Source: Cladophialophora immunda
Taxonomy: Eukaryota; Ascomycota; Eurotiomycetes; Chaetothyriales; Herpotrichiellaceae
DNA length: 64,000 nt
Direction: 5' to 3'
NCBI RefSeq assembly: GCF_000835495.1
Contig: NW_015622542.1
Location: 6,222,485 to 6,286,484 of the forward strand
The notes below the pieces were generated by a model, which had not been told where the DNA came from, did no database searches, and saw only the letters and a program-made list of their open reading frames with translations. This document shows, in pieces, positions 22,593 to 32,186 of this stretch. Made by a program: the position numbers and the translations under genes. Each line of letters starts with the position of its first letter. Positions within the stretch are counted from its first letter, which is position 1.

Positions 22593-23735
22593 TCAAGGAG
22601 CGACGGAAGCTCTGTCGTCTGCGAATTTGATAGCCTGCAACCCTTTCTCCAAGTTGTCGATGAGGACCTTATCAAGGGCGTCCTCTCTAAAGCTAACCCT
22701 CTCTGTCCACCAGTCCAACAAAGTCATTGCCCTTGAGCCCTCCGATGCTCGCAAGAGCCCTACACTCACGTCAACCAAATCTGGCCTCTCGAGGCAATGC
22801 CAGAAGACCGTAGCACCGCAACGGCTGCAGAATTCACGGAAACAGCCCTTGGAGCTTTCAATCTGTTTCAGGGTGCCCATCCCATAATCCAGCGGCTTGC
22901 CATCAAGCTGGAGGATGTTGGCTTTCGGGATAAAAGCCCAGGCTTGGATTGGAGATCCGGAGCCTAACCTGCAAGACCTGCATGCACAAGTTCCTGCCAA
23001 ATATTTCGAATCGTCTGCACGCAACCACCACTTGACGTCTTCCCGATTTTCTGAGCTCGAAGAATGAAACGGGACCAGCAAATCAGACCATGGCGAGGAG
23101 CATTCCGTTGAGAGGGCATTGGGCCGGGTGATACGAAAGATGACCCCTCCACAATGGCAGTGCGCGGAGATTTCGCTTGAACTCCCAGATATCACCACGG
23201 CCTCGTCCAATTCACCTTTCCTAGTAGCAGGGTCGTCACCCTCGCCCTGAGGGAACAAGCTTCCAGTCGAATCCTTGATTAACGCTCCATCTGGTCCCTG
23301 CAAATAGAGGGGTATTGCACTCTGGTCTATCCGGGCCAAGCAGATCGCCAGCCCGCCATCTGTGGTATCGCCAATGAACTCGTGTTGGGTGATTCTTTCC
23401 AGGCTCGGAGCTGACATCGCTTGTAGACCGTCCACTCTATCAACCACACCAGAACATACGCCCCAAGTGTCGTCTTTATGGACATGGACAAACATGTGCG
23501 ACCCACATATTGGACAGAAATATCTGGCGACCTTTGGAGAGGAGTCATATTGGGTGAGCCCCTCCGCTGTGTTTGGCTTCGACACAAGGGGGAGGCACGA
23601 AAAGTACAGCACGCCGGTGCTGTATCGGCAGCTGTTGCATGAACAGGGAGACACTGGCACAGGCAGTTGGGAAGCCAACTCTAGTGTCTCGGAATTCTTC
23701 CCACACAAGCATCTGACACTGATGGTGGTTGTCAT
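22593..23735 (-). CDS. Double-domain GFA/CENP-V family protein
   Basis: A single-exon gene of 380 residues. I chose the Met at 23735, just before the first Cys motif, rather than the upstream Met at 23816. Two Mss4-like GFA/CENP-V zinc domains are in tandem. The first has CLCG (residues 9-12), CSCNSC (31-36) and a later CPICGSH motif. The second begins near residue 187 with HCHCGG, followed by CACRSC and CSRCGATVFW. Spacing in each copy follows the C-x-C...C-x-C-x2-C...C-x2-C pattern of the family named after glutathione-dependent formaldehyde-activating enzyme. Most fungal members are uncharacterised, and true formaldehyde activity should not be assumed. A separate single-domain relative lies at 61119-61864. 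Confidence 0.85.
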   Translation of the reverse strand: MTTTISVRCLCGKNSETLELASQLPVPVSPCSCNSCRYSTGVLYFSCLPLVSKPNTAEGLTQYDSSPKVARYFCPICGSHMFVHVHKDDTWGVCSGVVDRVDGLQAMSAPSLERITQHEFIGDTTDGGLAICLARIDQSAIPLYLQGPDGALIKDSTGSLFPQGEGDDPATRKGELDEAVVISGSSSEISAHCHCGGVIFRITRPNALSTECSSPWSDLLVPFHSSSSENREDVKWWLRADDSKYLAGTCACRSCRLGSGSPIQAWAFIPKANILQLDGKPLDYGMGTLKQIESSKGCFREFCSRCGATVFWHCLERPDLVDVSVGLLRASEGSRAMTLLDWWTERVSFREDALDKVLIDNLEKGLQAIKFADDRASVAP

Positions 23736-24478
23736 GGCTCCGAATAACGGGTAGGTGTCACCAGGCTTTCTGGAGTGAGATCCAAGAAAGCGGTGCCAAC
23801 TCGCGAGGTTGTCCAACCTCTATATCAGGAGCATAAGTCGGAACCAGGCAGCATCATCTGCCAGAGAATGCTGCAGTACTGTCCGTGGGAAGTGATTTCA
23901 TACATATATTTGGCATGGATGGAGAAACTTCGGCAGCCTGATCCCGGGAATCCGCACTGCATCTCGAGTCGCCTTTGCTATGGAAGATCCGCTGGATACA
24001 GCTGTGCGAATGGGGCGGGCGCCTGGATCCAAGTTGGAGCTGCTCGAAGGTGATGGAGGAGGTTTCTAAGCGAGGAAGGCCTGGACGCTAAAGACGAAGC
24101 GCATTGGAGAGGGGATTGACCATCAGGTGCGACTATCAGGCACTACGACAGGTGAGTGTACAGGGATGGTCAATCACGAGGTGCTTCTATGCTTCTGTAT
24201 CCCCACGATACAACCAGCTTCTCTCGCTCGGAGACCTTGGAGTCGCAATGGGTCTAGTGTCTGGTCTGCCACGGCGCGACCATCGCCGCACGGGATTCAG
24301 CGCTGTCCCGCCCAGAACAAAAACCATGTCTTACCATTCCTCTCTCACTTCCCCCCTTCCTTTCCTTCTCCTCTCCACACAGCAACGAGCAATCCCTCCT
24401 GTCTTTCCCATCCCACATACACCAACTTCAGTTCGAACAAGCAACTCTTCCACAAAAGCACTCACGTACCAGCACAAA
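23736..24478. other. Divergent promoter region, GFA and metallothionein
   Basis: About 740 bp between the GFA start and the metallothionein start, transcribed in opposite directions. The last 150 bp before the metallothionein ATG are strongly pyrimidine-rich, as is common near fungal transcription starts. Two ORFs (24104-24529 and 24127-24621) run through the metallothionein introns and are not credible. Confidence 0.5.
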
Positions 24479-24719
24479 ATGGGTATGCTCGACCTGAGGA
24501 GTTTCTGCTCATTCACGTTCGACGGCTGACTCGTTGCATCCAGGTCCTTGCAGCTGCAGCTGTGGCGCTTCTTGTGAGTATCTCGTCCCCACCGCTGGTA
24601 ATATATCTCTCGCTCACATAGACACCAGGCCAATGCCCTTCTGGTCAATGCACCTGCGTATGAAAAACCATGGTTCTGTCACCCTGCATGGCAACTGACA
24701 CACTCGACCACAGAAATAA
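24479..24719 (+). CDS. Small Cys-rich metallothionein, multi-exon
   Basis: A 22-residue product is obtained only by splicing. Exon 1 is ATGG (24479-24482), exon 2 is 24544-24573 and exon 3 starts at 24629. Introns are 24483-24543 (GTATGC...CCAG, with a CTGAC branch site) and 24574-24628 (GTGAGT...CCAG, with CTCAC). The sequence starts MGPCSCSCGAS and has seven cysteines at positions 4, 6, 8, 12, 14, 19 and 21, all in C-x-C pairs or triplets. This resembles the copper metallothioneins of Neurospora and other ascomycetes (about 25 residues, seven Cys). The end is either a TGA at 24661-24663 (last residue Val), or a third intron 24658-24713 (GTATGA...ACAG, with an AACTGAC branch site) followed by AAA TAA (last residue Lys, ending 24719). 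I favour the third intron because of its consensus sites. The expected role is cytosolic Cu(I)/Cd binding. Confidence 0.75.
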
Positions 24720-25618
24720 ACCACCGCATATACTGCCTCTAAGGCTCACTACACCATATCTCATTTGCTAAAATACATATTGCGTTCACGACACAGAAAA
24801 AAAGGTGGCAGGGCAATGCTGTCAGGAGATGGTTGGATCAGACACTCATTTGGATGAGCAACAACTGCGGCATCTGTGATAGCCATTGTCAGGGTAGAAC
24901 AGACAAGCACACGTAACCTGCAATGAGAACAATGACTTGAAGCCCACAATTTGTAAATAGCCTCTTCCATTTGTTCCCGACACCAGAATCCCGGGTCCCT
25001 ACAAGCCTCTGCTTTCCCCCTTGCTACGGTCTGCGAGCGACTGAGCGGGGTAGTTTTTCTTCACTAACCTCCCACCAAGTCCCAGCTCGCCGGTCCCTTA
25101 TCGGCTCTTATCGAGCCTTATCGATTGTCGCTTCAGGGGTCTCGCGGGGGCGAATCTCAGGGTTGTTTGTTTGTTGTCAGAAGGAGGGAAAAGGTATCCT
25201 GTTGATTCGGGACTCTAGTGTCTTTTCTGTAGTCGTGGGCAAACTCGATGTATCGCCGCTGTCCGTTGTATCTTGCGGCATCTTGTCGCCGTCTACATCC
25301 GCAGGCAATCGCTCTGCTTTTGTGCTGGGAATCTGGAATCTATCCGGTTCCAGGTTGAGTCATCCTGACGCAATGTTTCATCAGGCATTCTCTACTCGGC
25401 ACGCTTTTAACGGTCTAGCTTAACTGCTTGTTCGGTCTTCGCGACGAGTTCACCAGTATCCCAACATTCAAGATCTTTCGGTTGAGGCCAGGCTACCGAC
25501 TATAGCATTGAGAGGTGGCAGCGGACCTGACCTGCCTGCGCTTCGTCTCGGTGGGTAGTTCGTCCAACCTACTGTCTCCTCTTCTGAGCTCCTCTGGCTA
25601 TACAGGTTGTTATTCGCC
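24720..25618. other. Intergenic region before ADP-ribosylglycohydrolase
   Basis: 0.9 kb with the metallothionein 3' flank and the ADP-ribosylglycohydrolase promoter. A 150-codon ORF (24971-25423) has no recognisable domain and unremarkable composition. Confidence 0.45.
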
Positions 25619-26647
25619 ATGCCAGCACCTGTTCCCCTTTCGTCTCGTGTGAAAGGCGCCATCTTCGGGCTCGCCGTGTGCGACGCGTTGGGAGGGCCCG
25701 TCGAGTTCAAGCCCCGCGGTTCCTTTGACCGAGTGACGCGGATGCTGCCAAACGACAACTTTGGCCTCCCGCCGGGCTGTTTCACCGACGACACGTCCAT
25801 GACCCTGTGCCTGGCCCAGTCGCTTCTGGAGTGTGGCGGCCAGTCCAATATCGTGGACCAGGTCCTGAAGTACATCTCGTGGTGGCGGCACGGCTACATG
25901 TCGTCCGTCGGCCGGTGCTTCGACATTGGCGTCTCGACGAGAAGTGCGCTCGAGACGTGGGACAACTTCCTCCATCTTGTCCACCGCGACTCCTCGCCCC
26001 CGGTGGAAGAGACCCATCGTGCAATCCTGAAGAAAATTACCTTCTCCTTCGGCAAGGATGAATACTGCGGCAACGGGAGCCTGATGAGGGTGCTTCCCGC
26101 GGCGCTGGTTGCCCCAAGCGAGCCGGATGCCGTCCAGCTCGCCCACGAGAGCTCGCTGCCCACGCATCCCCATCCTCGGTGCGTCCACGCGTGCATGATA
26201 TACGCTGCCCTGGTACTTCAGACGCTCAACGGCGCTTCGAAGACGGAACTCGCCGTCAGCCTGGCCGAGTCAGTCAGGGAGATGCCCAGCAACATCTCCG
26301 ACACGCCCGTCGAACCCGTGCTCGCGGAGCGGCTGCGAAAGTACCAGACGCTGGAGGACTGGGAAAAGGCGCCAGCCGAATCGATCCGGAGCACGGGATA
26401 CGTCATCGACACTCTCGAGGCCTCGCTCTGGGCCTTCTTCAACGCGGATACCTTCGACGAGGCGGCAACCCTGGCCGTCAACCTGGGATACGACGCCGAC
26501 ACCGTGGGGGCGATATGCGGCGGGCTCGCCGGGGCATACCATGGCTACGAAGCCATTCCGGAGAGTTGGCTGCGCGAGATGAAGAAGGCAGACCTCCTCG
26601 AGGAGGTGGCCCAGAAGATAGTCGAACACAGGAGCAGAACAATATAA
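25619..26647 (+). CDS. ADP-ribosylglycohydrolase family protein
   Basis: A single exon of 342 residues. The ATG at 25619 starts MPAPVPLSSRVKGAIFGLAV; the upstream TTG at 25607 is not used. The fold signature of the ARH/DraG family (PF03747) is clear. GLAVCDALGGPVEF is near the N terminus, CFTDDTSM carries metal-binding Asp57 and Asp58, CGNGSLMRVLPAAL is central, and LGYDADTVGAICGGLAGA carries Asp292 and Asp294. These acidic residues bind two Mg2+ ions that position ADP-ribose. The family removes ADP-ribose from proteins or small molecules (ARH1, ARH3, DraG). Whether this member acts on Ser/Arg-linked ADP-ribose, poly-ADP-ribose or a nucleotide metabolite is not shown. No signal peptide is present. 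Confidence 0.9.
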   Translation: MPAPVPLSSRVKGAIFGLAVCDALGGPVEFKPRGSFDRVTRMLPNDNFGLPPGCFTDDTSMTLCLAQSLLECGGQSNIVDQVLKYISWWRHGYMSSVGRCFDIGVSTRSALETWDNFLHLVHRDSSPPVEETHRAILKKITFSFGKDEYCGNGSLMRVLPAALVAPSEPDAVQLAHESSLPTHPHPRCVHACMIYAALVLQTLNGASKTELAVSLAESVREMPSNISDTPVEPVLAERLRKYQTLEDWEKAPAESIRSTGYVIDTLEASLWAFFNADTFDEAATLAVNLGYDADTVGAICGGLAGAYHGYEAIPESWLREMKKADLLEEVAQKIVEHRSRTI

Positions 26648-27502
26648 TTTGTAAACTATTTCGGACAAAGATGATTCCTGTTAAGCGTTGAGAACGCTGT
26701 GTGCTCCTCTTCCGTCGACCATATTTACCCATGAACTCCGTCCCCAGGTCGATACATTCTTTATTATGCAGTCCATAGGAGTATTCTAATCTTTGGATTT
26801 AGTCATGTAGATGAATACACAACCCTCGACTTGACACCATGTATGTGCCACCGTTCCGTTCATTACAATCCCCCCACAGAATCCGACAGGCACGCAGTAC
26901 ATATCTACCTATCGTACGCATCCACTACTCAACACTATGAGATATCTTATTCTCGCTAGACCGAGAGAATGGGGCATTTGCATCACCCACGATGGCCCGA
27001 ATGATGTCAAACAGAGACCCAGAGGCAAACCCACAGCATCCAAACTTGGCCGTGGGCACCTTTCCAAGTTTCCATTCCCTGGGCCCATCCCCGCATTTTC
27101 TCGAAGCGAGTTTGGCTGGGAGGGAAGGGTGATGATCCGAAAATCCCACCGGCGCTTTTGCCACCGCAAGAGGATAGGCAGACGGGGTGGAGGCACAAGG
27201 CATCCATAGAATATCCAGACAACGGGACCAAAGAGGCATATCTCACTGGTTGAGCAAACGAGAAGGTGACGCCAGGGAGGAGACGCAAGGGGCCAAGCAT
27301 ATATAAATTGCCTACTCCTCTCTTCCTCGAAATATGCATGTGACTGCTCAATCTACTTTGAAATACAGCACATCCCTCCATCAAGCATATCATTACCCCA
27401 GGACAAACACTCAACCCGGAGAATACTTACAAACCTCCTGTCCATACGCACACACTCTCCCACTCTCGTCCCCCAGACCGACCAACCGACATCGATCACA
27501 AT
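26648..27502. other. Intergenic region
   Basis: 0.86 kb between two plus-strand genes. The overlapping ORFs near 26.9-27.4 kb have no recognisable content, and the last 150 bp are C/A-rich leader-like DNA. Confidence 0.5.
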
Positions 27503-27970
27503 ATGTCCAACTACGGCTCTAACCAAGCAACCCGGCAGCAAGGATCCGGCGGCGACGGCAGCTCCTACAGCTCGGTCTTCTACAGCGCGTCTGCGTCGTA
27601 TTCGACCTCGAGCTCCAGCTCCACCTCGCGGGGCGGCGACCGCGACCCGCAAACCCAGAGCCACGCGCAGCGGTACACCGAGACCATGACGAGCAATGAC
27701 CGCGACGGGACCAACATCCGGCGCGTGGCCGAGGAGACGGGCAGGCCGGTCCGGAGCGAGGAGACGTACATTCCGCCCCGGGGGACGACGGCGGCGGCGG
27801 CGGCGAGGGGGATTGACGACGGCGGTCGCGACGGCGGGGGCAGGATCGAGGATGTCACTGACGCGGACGCCGACGAGGAGCACGACCAGGACAGGGACCA
27901 GGCGGCGAGGGATAGGGAGTATGAGGAGAGGATGGAGGACGAGTATGCCAAGCGGGAAGGGGGTGCTTGA
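27503..27970 (+). CDS. Small low-complexity acidic protein, unknown function
   Basis: A single exon of 155 residues. The N-terminal part is rich in Ser, Tyr and Gly (SSYSSVFYSASASYSTSSS). A central polar segment (QRYTETMTSNDRDGTNIRRV, then EETGRPVRSEETYIPP) resembles a layout I have seen in small fungal hypothetical proteins. An Ala run, a Gly/Asp/Arg stretch with RIEDVTD and a strongly charged Glu/Asp/Arg tail follow. It is probably intrinsically disordered; no signal peptide or membrane span is present. The high-GC minus-strand frame over it is a shadow. Confidence 0.65.
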   Translation: MSNYGSNQATRQQGSGGDGSSYSSVFYSASASYSTSSSSSTSRGGDRDPQTQSHAQRYTETMTSNDRDGTNIRRVAEETGRPVRSEETYIPPRGTTAAAAARGIDDGGRDGGGRIEDVTDADADEEHDQDRDQAARDREYEERMEDEYAKREGGA

Positions 27971-28707
27971 ATTTCTTCCCCCTCCTCCCCCGAATCTTTG
28001 TTCGAAGAAGGGTTTGAGACTCCGGAAGCTGAGGGTGGACTTGTTCTGATGGTTGCTTGTTGTTGCTGTTGCTATTACTGTACTTTACTCTTCTCGGTGG
28101 ACTGAGGCTGCAGCGTGGCTTTGGACAAGACATCTCGCCGTGTGAGACGAGAAACGAAGGATGAGGACCCGTGATTGAGCGGAGGAAGGGTCTGTTTACT
28201 GTGGACGACGTGTGTGACCTTAGAAGCGGCTTCGTTTGAAAGGGCCAATTGCAGTGATGGAATGGTTTCATGATGGAAGAAGCAACGCAACTCAGCTAAA
28301 CGAACTCGGATGAGGGTATGATTTCTCTCTATCTCCAATTCAATCCACTCATCCATCTATCAGCTATCAACTATCGAGTTCTGCATGATCGTCTGTAAAA
28401 CCGTAGGTATAAAGGGAGGTAAGGTCCGAGGTGGAAAACATATGAGACAACGTCAAAGCGTGAGGGCAGGGGAATTCATGCCTCGTTGCTCGTCTGTACT
28501 GAGACTGCTGTGTTCTGTCGCTTTCCGTGTTAGACGTGTCAGAAAGCTCAAAGGAGCCATGTTCCTTTGGTCCTGGTTGACATTGAATTGATTTGCATCC
28601 AGGCAGACAGTGGACGGGAGCCCAACGGCTCGATGAGAGCCGGTCTCGCACTCGCAGGAGGACATGGTACAATTCTTTGGGTGATTGCAAAGGCATGTTT
28701 CTTCCTC
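27971..28707. other. Intergenic region between convergent genes
   Basis: 737 bp of 3' flanks between the small acidic protein and betaine-lipid synthase. ORFs on both strands are unremarkable. Confidence 0.5.
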
Positions 28708-31549
28708 CTATATCTTCAATTCCTCCAACGATGCGGTGGCTGCAACGCTCTTCTCCTTCGAAAGGATGATCGGACTCGTCGAGATGTCGATTTTCTTGGT
28801 GCAGATCCATGCGGACGCGTACATGTTGACCCTGCAACGAAGGATGAGAGTCTGGTCTCACAGAATGGAGCGGCTGCGAACTGAGGACGAGGTAGTCGAG
28901 ACTCACCTATCGATACATTTTCCAGAATCCCGTTTGCCTACACACGTGACATTGAAACCATTCTGCTCAAATATGTCCGTATACCACGGTCTCAGCGCCG
29001 CAGACCGGAAGAGGACGCGGCCCCCGATCTTGAGGACTTTGTTCAAAGCCACGATTTGCTCCAGCGCTGCTGAGTCTTTGTCGCTGGGGTCGAACCAGTC
29101 CATGGAATCCATGAGCTGTAGATTGTCAATGAATGGCCATTATAGTGGAGATGGGAGGACATATTGTCTAGGCAAGGAAGGACGAGGAACCCACAATAGC
29201 AATAGTCAACGTCGAGGGGCTGATCCTCGCAATCACTTCCATGATTTCATCCGTGTGGATGCGGAGATTATCAAATGCATCGGGCTTCGATAGCGCTGCG
29301 TGCGCTTTGACACCGAGGTAGCGAGGATGGCACCTATTTCATCGTCCGTTAGGGGAAAGGTCAAAGGCTGATCCAAGGCGAAATTAACTGCTGCTTACTT
29401 TCTGGAGAATTTCCCCTGCAAGCAGAGATAATAGAAATAATTATCCCTGCTGATCTGCGTCGTTTCCACCACGGGATCCAAAGTGTCGACAACGTATTGC
29501 CAGATGGCTTCACCGCAGAGCTTCTTCGTCCGTGGCAACCTCGTCCGCTGCGCATAGTCGTCGATGATGAGGGCGTGCTGGTTCGGAGGCACCCCGGCCG
29601 CTTTCCATGCCCACCACTCTGTAGACACCACTGTCTTGTGCAATGGCCAGCTGAGCAGGAGATTCCTGACCTGGGGCCAGATCTCGCGCTGCTCGTTTAG
29701 TGTCTCCACCTTACACATTGTGCGCACTTTGGCAGTGAGCCCAAAAGTCTTGAACAGCCATCGGACCAGCTTAATAGCGTGTCTGGAGCCCCCACTCTCG
29801 TACAGCCCCCCCTTGGAAGAGAAAATGTAGGATTTGCTCAGCCAGTACTGGAAAGCTTGGCTGGACATATGAGGACTGAGTTTGGAGAGAAGGAGATTGC
29901 GGAAGTCCGGGTGCTTGCCTTCGCCGAATAGTTGCCAGACATCGCTGTAGGGGAGGGCGGTGAAGGCTGCAACTTTGAGCTCGAGGAGGTGGTTTTGGTT
30001 CGGGTTCAGATCAACTGCGTGGATGCGCTTGGGTCTTTCGAGCAGATAGTCAAGAATGTTGTCCCCGGCGCTGGTGATGGTGAGAATAACGTCGTCTTGA
30101 GTGATGTTCAAGAGCTGGCGGTCGACCTTGGGATCTTCCCAGTTAAAGGCATAGATATACTCGTTGCCAAATTGTTGATGTTTCTGCAAAAGGTCGTTGT
30201 AGTAGATTCTCCAATGGTGCTGTTGGTAGAATGCTGAAGGCAATGGCAGGTCATTGCTCAAGTTGACAATGGCTGACTCGTATGACTTGGATCGGGGAAT
30301 GCTTTGCTGAGCGTCCAAATTCCGCTGCTCCTTGAATTTCATTGGGGACAGGTATGGTGACTCTGTAAGAGCCGCGTCGAGTCTTTCCAAGACTTCCTGA
30401 CCCTGCTCAGCGAAGGCTTCGGCATCTCGTCTGCATCCAATGAAGATATAGTATGGGATGCTACAATGATATCGAGTTAGTTTCTGAGATTTCAAGGTGA
30501 AGGGGGAAAGGGGCCGGCTGCGCGTTGTGGGAGACGCATCACTTGAGCCTGTGTCTACGTTTTGGTGACGGAAGGGGAAGCACATAGCTCGGGACTCACC
30601 CGCCGAGAGGATAGTTGCGCTGGCTTGTTGACAAGACAGTCCCGAAGCGATACTCGACGTAGTCTCTACGACCACCATCAAGGTTTACTCGATCAGCGTC
30701 GAACCACGTCCGCCAGAACATCCGACCGAACCAATTGACGTGGCGATTGAAGCTCCCGCCACAGTAGTTTCGCGACGAGATATCAACGATGCTCTGGACG
30801 TAGAAGTCACAAATGCCAATCAAGCCTTTAGGGGACAAGAACCCTGAGACCATGTCGACCACGCCATAGAAATCCGGGATCATGGACAAGCTGTAGCTCA
30901 TGGTGATCAGGTCCGCCGAGGATGGAGGGCACGCAACCGACCTTGCATCCTGGCACAGGACCGTGACATTCTTCCAGCCATTCTTACGGACTCGCTCTTG
31001 GGCGACCTCGCACAACGAAGTGGAGAGATCGACGAGGAAGACATGCCCAAAAAAGCCCTCGATACCCACCAGTTTGTCCATGACTTCGATATTGTAGCCG
31101 GTGCCGCCCCCAATGTCATACCACACGGGTTTGTGCCCATCTCCGGATGCCATTTTGCCCTGTAATTTCGCAACCAAGATCGCGAGCATATCCTCTCTCC
31201 CTCGCAACAGACGTTTTCGGGTAGAGTCATAGACATTTGCCTGAAGCAAACATGAGTAAAATGAAAAGGATAGCGAACTTGTCTATCCTCCTACCTGAGC
31301 AGAATAGAAGCTCTCGAGAGCCCCTTGCTGACCAAGATCGGCTCGTCTGTCATGAGGCTTGAGCATGCAGGCATAGACAAACTTGACGTAGGGATGGGTA
31401 GTGAGTTTGTCGAGGGAGACCTGTCCGCCAAGCCTATAGAAAACGACCCCCAGGATGGTCACGAGGACAGAGAAACCGACACCGATCAAGCCAAGTTCGA
31501 AGTGGAAGTCCTTCAGGCGCTGCCATTCTGCGTAGTTGAATTGTGCCAT
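28708..31549 (-). CDS. BTA1: Bifunctional betaine-lipid (DGTS) synthase
   Basis: Six exons, 31549-31295, 31240-30600, 30460-29399, 29333-29195, 29115-28907 and 28831-28708, encode 809 residues with every junction in frame. A membrane span lies near residues 19-40. The N-terminal SAM-methyltransferase part has WYDIGGGTGYN (about 125-135), as in BtaB. The C-terminal part has YAFNWEDP, TSAGDNILDYLL (about 428-439), HAVDLNPNQ, MDSMDWFD and CIDRVNMYASAW, as in BtaA. BtaA-type activity transfers the 3-amino-3-carboxypropyl group of SAM to diacylglycerol, and BtaB-type activity N-methylates it to give diacylglyceryl-trimethylhomoserine. This phosphorus-free lipid replaces phosphatidylcholine in fungi and algae, often under phosphate limitation. 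An ER location is likely. The intron of 139 nt near residue 299 joins YPLGG to IPYYIF. Confidence 0.92.
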
Positions 31550-32186
31550 TGTTGCCGGGTCAGTGCGAACAACAACGACACTTGCATGTAGGAGAGAGAA
31601 AAGAGGATGAGTGAACTCTGAGGGCGCTCGTGATTGCCCTCATATTTTCGGGTGTTTATGTGTTGACCGCAAGACCTAGGAGACGCTGGGCAACGAGCAA
31701 ACCACGGGGGCAGCGAATTCCACGAATCGGGTCCCTGGAAAGGCCCATATGGCGCACTGAATGGCAAGGACAACCGCCGTAGAGCCTCGAGAATACTCCA
31801 TTCAGGGGACTTCCAGCCAGATTACCCAGAGCCGGGCCTGCATGTGAAGCCATCAAAATTCGGTGGGATGAAACTTTGTCGGAAAAAGCTCACAGGACAT
31901 GTGGTGAGCAGCTCTTGATAGCTGTCCAAGGGGACGAATCAACGTCGAGAACTTGGCGCGTGGACCTCGTAACCCTATCGCGGGCGAGTCGGAAGAAACA
32001 AGCTTGGGCAGCATCATCTCGAACGAAAGGTAAGAATCCGGTGCACGTGTCGTACAGCTAAATCGACAACCAATGCGAAACTGGGCTCTGTGTAATCCGA
32101 CGTCCGGCTACAGGGCAACGAGATCTTTTTCTGGCCGGCAAATTGGTGGTGGGGATCGCCTGGTCGTTGGCCCTGGGAAATGCAGG
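31550..32186. other. Intergenic region, BTA1 promoter and Rrn11 3' flank
   Basis: 637 bp between two minus-strand genes. I looked for phosphate-response sites (CACGTG/CACGTK) near the BTA1 start. GCACGTG occurs at about 32041-32047, some 490 bp upstream; its significance is unproven. Confidence 0.4.

Noticed and set aside
24127..24621. 164-codon ORF ending in a hydrophobic LAAAAVALLVSI stretch
   Set aside because: It reads through a consensus metallothionein intron. The Ala/Leu run is the metallothionein CAGCTGCAGCTG exon in another frame.
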